In this document: positions 6,143 through 10,072 of the stretch, one piece after another
How positions within the stretch are numbered: the stretch's first letter is position 1
Layout of the letters: every line of letters starts with the position of its first letter
Assembly (NCBI GenBank): GCA_003451635.1
Contig: DMAT01000284.1
Location: 1-10,072 of the forward strand
Origin: Syntrophus sp. (in: bacteria)
GTDB taxonomy: Bacteria; Desulfobacterota; Syntrophia; Syntrophales; UBA8958
DNA: 10,072 nt
Direction: 5' to 3'
Notes under the pieces: generated by a model
Database searches by the model: none
The model's input: only the letters and a program-made list of their open reading frames with translations
What the model was told of the DNA's origin: nothing
Translations under genes and position numbers: made by a program

Positions 6143-9100
6143 ATGGGAAAATTGATGCTATGGAGTCTGAAGAACGCAAAACTCGTCATTTTCATCAACG
6201 TCGCTATTACCATTATTGCCGGCTATTATGCCCTCCAGATCAAAGTGGACTCTTCGACCGAGGGCATGATGATCAGCGGAGATCCGGCCAAGGATTACCA
6301 CCGGGACACGGTCAGGAAGTTCGGCAGCGATAACATTACCGTCGTCTTCGTCCGGGACAAGAACCTCTTCACCCCGGAAAAACTAAAAGATGTCGAGAAA
6401 GTATACTACGAGCTGAAAGACCTGAAATTTGAGCCCAAGAACCCCGAGGAATACGTTAAAGCCAAGGATCCCGAGGAGTATCTGAAACTAAAGCACCCGG
6501 CGGCATATGCAGAACTTATCAAAAAACCGGATGAATATGCAAAACTTGCCAAAAACCCCGAGGAATATGGAAAGCTTGTTGACGACCTCGAGGCATATTT
6601 GAAGCCCAAGTTCCCCGATAAATATAAAGAACTCATTAAGGCCAAAACGAACATTTCCGCCGCGGAATACAAGAATCTTGTTCAGGAAGCGGTGGACAGG
6701 ATAGGCAAGCCGGGGGTAGGCCGCTGCGAGAGCCTTTTTTCGGTGACGAATTTTAAGGGCGTGGCCGGGGGGCTGGAAACAAATCCCCTGATGGACCGGG
6801 CCCCGACCCCGGTGGAAGAGGCCAGGCGCATTCAAACCGACGCCATGAGAAGCCCCCTCTTCATGGACAGTCTCGTTTCCAAGGACGGCCAGATGACGGC
6901 CATCAACCTTTACGTGGATGTCGATCCTTCGGATCCCGAGTTTCACACCCAGTTTTCCAAGAAAGTGGACGAAGTGACGGCCAAGTACCAAAACAAGTTC
7001 GACCGGGTCTTCCAGTTCGGCAACTCTTACGGCCGCCGCAATATCGGCGAGAATATCATCACCGACCAGGCAAGAATCGTCCCCCTGGCCTGTCTGGTCC
7101 TGATCTGCACCATCGTCATCGCCCTCCGCAATTTCGGAGCCGGCCTCATGCCCATGATTACGGCGGGTTCGAGCGTCATCTGTACCTTCGGCTTCATGGT
7201 CATCGCGGGCATCCCCCTGAACGTCCTGACCGTCATCGTCCCCTCCATCCTCCTCGTCATCGGTTCCGCCGAAGACCTCCATATGATGCACGAGTACCTG
7301 GAGGGCATCGAAGAGACCAACGGCGATCGGGACGGCTCCATCAAGCTCATGTCGAGTAAACTGGGGCTGGCCGTCCTTATGACCTCTATTACCACCGTTG
7401 TCGGCTTTGCCTCCATCATGTACAATGACATCTCCATGCTCATCCAGTTCGGCCAGGTCGCCACCTTCGCCCTCATCGCCAACTCCTTGGCCACTTTCAC
7501 CTTCGGTCCGGCCCTCCTCCATTTCTTCGGCCCTACCAAGGTCCGCAAGCACGAGACGAAGGTGCATTTCATCGACGGTTTGTTCAAAGGCATTGCCAAC
7601 GGCACCCTCGCCCTGGTCAACAATCCCAGAAGAAAGGTCATTATTGTCGTCACCCTTTCCCTGCTCACCGCGGCCATGCTCGGCGCCACCTTCCTCGTCA
7701 AGGTCAATAACGACTTCATGGGCTACTTCAAGGCCGATTCGGAGATCAGAAAGCGCAGCGACACCCTCCATAAGGAACTGGCGGGGGCGCAGACCTTCTT
7801 TATCCGGATCAACAGCGGCATGCCGGACACCTTCAAGCAGTCCGAGTACCTGTCCCAGGTGGCGGCCCTGCAGCAATTCATGGCCCAGAAGGGCTGGTTC
7901 GACAAGACCGAGTCCCTGGCCGACCGGGTCGCCCTCATCCATCGGGAGATGAACAAAGGGGACAAGCAATTCTTCGCCATCCCGGCGGATTCCAACCTCG
8001 TTTCCCAATATATGCTCTTTTTCCAGCGGGATGAAATATCCCGCTTCGTATCACCGGATTTCAGTGAAGTCAGCATTATGGTCCGCCACAATGTCAGCGC
8101 CAGCTACGAAATTACCGCGATCCTGGAAGAATTGCAGAAGTACATGAAAAAGAACATGAACCCGAATTTCAAGTTCGATGTCACCGGGGAATACATCCTC
8201 ATCAACAAGGCGGCGGAGAGTTTGGCCATAAACTCGGTAACATCCCTGGCCTTGACCCTGTTTATCGTCTTCCTCTGCATGTATTTTCTCTTCTGGTCCT
8301 TCAAGGCGGGGATGATTTCCCTGGTCCCGAACATATTTCCCATTGTTTCCATTTACGGCATCATGGGCCTTCTGGACATTCCCCTGAACGTGGGCACAGC
8401 CATGGTGGCGGATATCGCCATCGGCATCGCCGTCGATGATACGATCCACTTCATGAACCGCTACCAACAGGCTATGCAGGAACTCCAGGACAGCCACGCG
8501 GCCGTAGCGGTAGCCGTTCATGACGAAGTCCGGCCCGTGGTCTGCAGTTCCATCGCCCTGGCCGGCGGCTTTGCCATCTGCGCCATTTCTCAATTCATTC
8601 CCGTCATCCAGTTCGGCCTCCTTTCCGCGGCGGTCATGATAATCGCCATTATCGGTGAACTCCTCATCACCCCCATCCTTCTTCAATCGACCCAGCTCAT
8701 CACCCTGTGGGACATGATCGGTTTGAAGCTCCAGGATGCCGTGGTCAAAAGGGCGCCCTTCTTTGACGGCCTCCGCCCCTGGTCGCGGCGGAAGGTCTGC
8801 CTCCTGGGCAGAATGAACGAGAAAAACACCGGTGAACTTGCCGTCGTTCAGGGAGAGATGGGCAAAAGCATGTATCTCCTCCTGGAAGGAAAGGCCGATG
8901 TCATCGGCCACGACGAAGCGACAAAGAAGGATATTATCTTTGCGACCCTTAACCCCGGGGATATCTTCGGTGAAATCGCCCTGGTCTCGCCCGGCCCCCG
9001 CTCCGCGAATGTCAAGGCCACCGAACCCATCAGATACCTCGAAATCGACTGGGAAGGCCTCAAGAGAATCCAGAAGATTTATCCCCGCATCGGCGGCCAG

Positions 9101-9175
9101 TTGTTCCTGAATTTGTCCCGTATCCTCGGCGAGCGCCTCATCCACACCAACTTGATGCTTTTCAATAAAGCGTAA
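6143..9175 (+). CDS. RND/MMPL-family exporter with cyclic-nucleotide-binding domain and repeat insertion (copy 2)
   Basis: A 1010-residue close paralogue of the upstream exporter. The start is ATG 6143, 7 nt after GGAGG (6131-6135), and the N-terminus MGKLMLWS aligns with MGKVMLWS of copy 1. The two proteins align throughout without gaps by eye, except for one 95-residue insertion (residues 95-189) in periplasmic domain 1. TM1 is at ~14-34, TM2-6 ~311-461, TM7 ~498-519, periplasmic domain 2 ~520-695, TM8-12 ~697-845 and the cNMP-binding domain ~880-1000. TM10 has GIAVDDTIH (D765/D766) plus a further acidic D757 where copy 1 has C662. The nucleotide domain keeps FGEIAL (E944) and PRSA (R953). 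As with copy 1, the substrate is unknown and a cyclic-nucleotide-controlled lipid-like exporter is inferred. A strong hairpin follows the stop, and the spacer before it holds another, so it is probably transcribed on its own. Confidence 0.9.
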   Translation: MGKLMLWSLKNAKLVIFINVAITIIAGYYALQIKVDSSTEGMMISGDPAKDYHRDTVRKFGSDNITVVFVRDKNLFTPEKLKDVEKVYYELKDLKFEPKNPEEYVKAKDPEEYLKLKHPAAYAELIKKPDEYAKLAKNPEEYGKLVDDLEAYLKPKFPDKYKELIKAKTNISAAEYKNLVQEAVDRIGKPGVGRCESLFSVTNFKGVAGGLETNPLMDRAPTPVEEARRIQTDAMRSPLFMDSLVSKDGQMTAINLYVDVDPSDPEFHTQFSKKVDEVTAKYQNKFDRVFQFGNSYGRRNIGENIITDQARIVPLACLVLICTIVIALRNFGAGLMPMITAGSSVICTFGFMVIAGIPLNVLTVIVPSILLVIGSAEDLHMMHEYLEGIEETNGDRDGSIKLMSSKLGLAVLMTSITTVVGFASIMYNDISMLIQFGQVATFALIANSLATFTFGPALLHFFGPTKVRKHETKVHFIDGLFKGIANGTLALVNNPRRKVIIVVTLSLLTAAMLGATFLVKVNNDFMGYFKADSEIRKRSDTLHKELAGAQTFFIRINSGMPDTFKQSEYLSQVAALQQFMAQKGWFDKTESLADRVALIHREMNKGDKQFFAIPADSNLVSQYMLFFQRDEISRFVSPDFSEVSIMVRHNVSASYEITAILEELQKYMKKNMNPNFKFDVTGEYILINKAAESLAINSVTSLALTLFIVFLCMYFLFWSFKAGMISLVPNIFPIVSIYGIMGLLDIPLNVGTAMVADIAIGIAVDDTIHFMNRYQQAMQELQDSHAAVAVAVHDEVRPVVCSSIALAGGFAICAISQFIPVIQFGLLSAAVMIIAIIGELLITPILLQSTQLITLWDMIGLKLQDAVVKRAPFFDGLRPWSRRKVCLLGRMNEKNTGELAVVQGEMGKSMYLLLEGKADVIGHDEATKKDIIFATLNPGDIFGEIALVSPGPRSANVKATEPIRYLEIDWEGLKRIQKIYPRIGGQLFLNLSRILGERLIHTNLMLFNKA
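6425..6709 (+). repeat. In-frame insertion of degenerate 9-10-residue peptide repeats
   Basis: Residues 95-189 of copy 2 are absent from copy 1: KDLPGV in copy 1 corresponds to KDL, insertion, PGV in copy 2. Tyrosines at 104, 113, 122, 132, 142, 152, 161 and 176 mark about eight units of the form K-x-P-E-E-Y-x-K-L, e.g. NPEEYVKAK, DPEEYLKLK and NPEEYGKLV. The block is rich in Lys, Glu, Tyr and Pro, probably helical and highly charged. Its codons are more A-rich than the surrounding gene, and it precedes the conserved RCESLFSVTNF segment. Function is unknown; it faces the periplasm. Confidence 0.85.
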
Positions 9176-9190
9176 CCGTTAGTTTGAACC

Positions 9191-9221
9191 GTCCCCTCTC
9201 ATCATCGCGATGAGAGGGGAC
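9191..9221 (+). terminator. Hairpin terminator after exporter copy 2
   Basis: GTCCCCTCTCATC (9191-9203) pairs perfectly over 13 bp with GATGAGAGGGGAC (9209-9221) across a 5-nt loop, 16 nt after the stop codon. A T-rich stretch follows after a second small palindrome (TGCTTTTCTGTTTCCTTTTT), so the two stems may act together. Confidence 0.7.
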
Positions 9222-9224
9222 TCC

Positions 9225-9236
9225 CACCTTAAGGTG
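9225..9236. repeat. 12-bp perfect palindrome CACCTTAAGGTG
   Basis: A self-complementary 12-mer lies directly after the terminator stem and before a T-rich run. It may be part of a compound terminator or an operator for the downstream UPF0182 gene. It is too short for a firm call. Confidence 0.35.
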
Positions 9237-9349
9237 TGCTTTTCTGTTTCCTTTTTCATCCAACTGCTGTTATAGAGGTGAACGTGATTGTATTTGCAGA
9301 CCGCAATTGATTTTTCCCTAAACACGAAACATTCCGCTCAGGAGGCTAT

Positions 9350-10072
9350 ATGAAAAGAACCAACTTGATAGTTACCGCAGTCCTTGTCGCCGTCCTGGTG
9401 GTGCTGCCCACCTTCTCTTCCCTGATCAATCTTTACATCGACTGGCTCTTTTTTACGGAGACGGGTTATACGGGCGTCTTCTCAAAGACCATGACCACCC
9501 AGATTGCCTCGGGAGTATTCTTTGGTCTCCTTTTCCTCGGTTTTGCCCTGGTAAACCTCGTCATCGCCAAACGGATAACCTTCCCCGGCAAGGACTACTA
9601 TACAATCAGCGGCACACCGCTGACGATCAATCTTAGCTACCTGAGAACCATCCAGCAGGCGGTCACTTTTTTTATCCTTCTCATCGTCACGATCATGATG
9701 GGGAAATGGGGGGCCTCCCTGTGGTCGGAGATATTGCTTTTCGGAAACGCCGCGACCGTGGGTTTCAACGACCCGGTATTCGGAAAAGACATCGGCTTTT
9801 ATCTTTTTCAATATCCCCTCATCGAATCGCTGAAGCAGTTTATCGATTTTTCTCTGATCCTGGCCATCATCCTGGTGGGAATAACTTTTTTCCTTGGCGG
9901 CGGAATACAGATTACCCAGCGGCAAATCATGATCGATCCCCGGGTCAACAGGCATATCGGCATTCTCATCGGCCTCGTGATTATGAACATGGGCCTCGGT
10001 TTTTATCTGGAATCACTGCGCATGCTCTATTCCGAACACGGGGTGATCTTCGGGGCCAGTTACACCGACGTC
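9350..10072 (+). CDS. UPF0182 family integral membrane protein, N-terminal part
   Basis: ATG 9350 follows AGGAGG (9340-9345) by 4 nt, and the frame is open for 241 codons to the right edge. Family members are usually around 900 residues, so about a quarter is visible. Predicted membrane segments lie at ~7-28, ~50-73, ~100-125, ~165-186 and ~203-221. Segments typical of UPF0182 (COG1615) are DWLFFTETGYTGVF (31-44), FNDPVFGKDIGFYLFQYP (139-156) and GASYTDV (235-241). The family has no established biochemical role; it is a large inner-membrane protein with a big extracytoplasmic C-terminal part. It is separated from the exporter by a terminator, so it is probably its own transcription unit, though no convincing promoter was found in the 128 nt before it. 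The family call is confident; the function is unknown. Confidence 0.88.
   Translation, partial: MKRTNLIVTAVLVAVLVVLPTFSSLINLYIDWLFFTETGYTGVFSKTMTTQIASGVFFGLLFLGFALVNLVIAKRITFPGKDYYTISGTPLTINLSYLRTIQQAVTFFILLIVTIMMGKWGASLWSEILLFGNAATVGFNDPVFGKDIGFYLFQYPLIESLKQFIDFSLILAIILVGITFFLGGGIQITQRQIMIDPRVNRHIGILIGLVIMNMGLGFYLESLRMLYSEHGVIFGASYTDV

Noticed and set aside
6425..6709. Considered whether the repeat block could be a CRISPR-like or DNA-level tandem array
   Set aside because: The repetition is at the protein level with degenerate DNA units, stays in frame, and has no constant repeat with unique spacers.
6488..8008. A 506-codon minus-strand frame inside exporter copy 2, with a similar 325-codon frame in copy 1 (3395-4372)
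   Set aside because: Both are low-complexity Asp/Glu/Gly/His-rich antisense products of the same exporter codons; the paralogous strands make them look conserved, but the sense frames have clear domains.
9240..9349. A promoter for the UPF0182 gene (TTGCAG at 9294-9299)
   Set aside because: No acceptable -10 box lies at the right distance; the nearest is CCTAAA or CTAAAC, which are poor matches.

Overview
The window looks like part of a GC-rich, Gram-negative, anaerobic or respiratory bacterium. Two divergently placed multihaem c-type cytochromes, RND/MMPL-type exporters fused to cyclic-nucleotide-binding domains and a UPF0182 protein together suggest a deltaproteobacterium in the broad sense (Desulfobacterota, for example a Syntrophus- or Geobacter-like lineage). 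This is inferred from gene content only; no marker gene is present to prove it.

Layout. Positions 1-2560 hold a minus-strand operon of two exported multihaem cytochromes c. The promoter-proximal gene (2560 down to 1322) encodes a signal peptide and 11 CxxCH haem sites, but its reading frame is broken by one in-frame TGA at 2398-2396. The second gene (1314 down past the left edge) has a TTG start, a signal peptide and 7 CxxCH sites inside the window. An AT-rich divergent intergenic region (2561-2845) carries a good sigma70-like promoter for the cytochromes and a weaker one for the rightward gene. Positions 2846-5599 and 6143-9175 are tandem paralogues of an RND-superfamily exporter (12 predicted membrane segments, two periplasmic domains) with a C-terminal cytosolic cNMP-binding domain. 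The second copy differs by one precise 95-residue insertion made of about eight 9-10-residue Tyr/Pro/Lys repeats in the first periplasmic domain. Each exporter gene is followed by a strong hairpin, so they are probably separate transcription units. The 543-bp gap between them is AT-richer and holds only palindromes and one doubtful 108-codon frame. Positions 9350-10072 are the N-terminal 241 codons of a UPF0182 membrane protein that runs off the right edge.

How it fits together. The cytochromes would sit outside the inner membrane and carry electrons. The exporters probably move a lipid-like or hydrophobic substrate, since no adaptor or outer-membrane channel gene is nearby, and may be gated by a cyclic nucleotide. 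Nothing in the sequence directly links the cytochromes to the exporters beyond the shared divergent promoter region. The most noteworthy signals are the in-frame TGA with a hairpin just downstream, the repeat insertion unique to the second exporter, and the sensor-exporter fusion itself.
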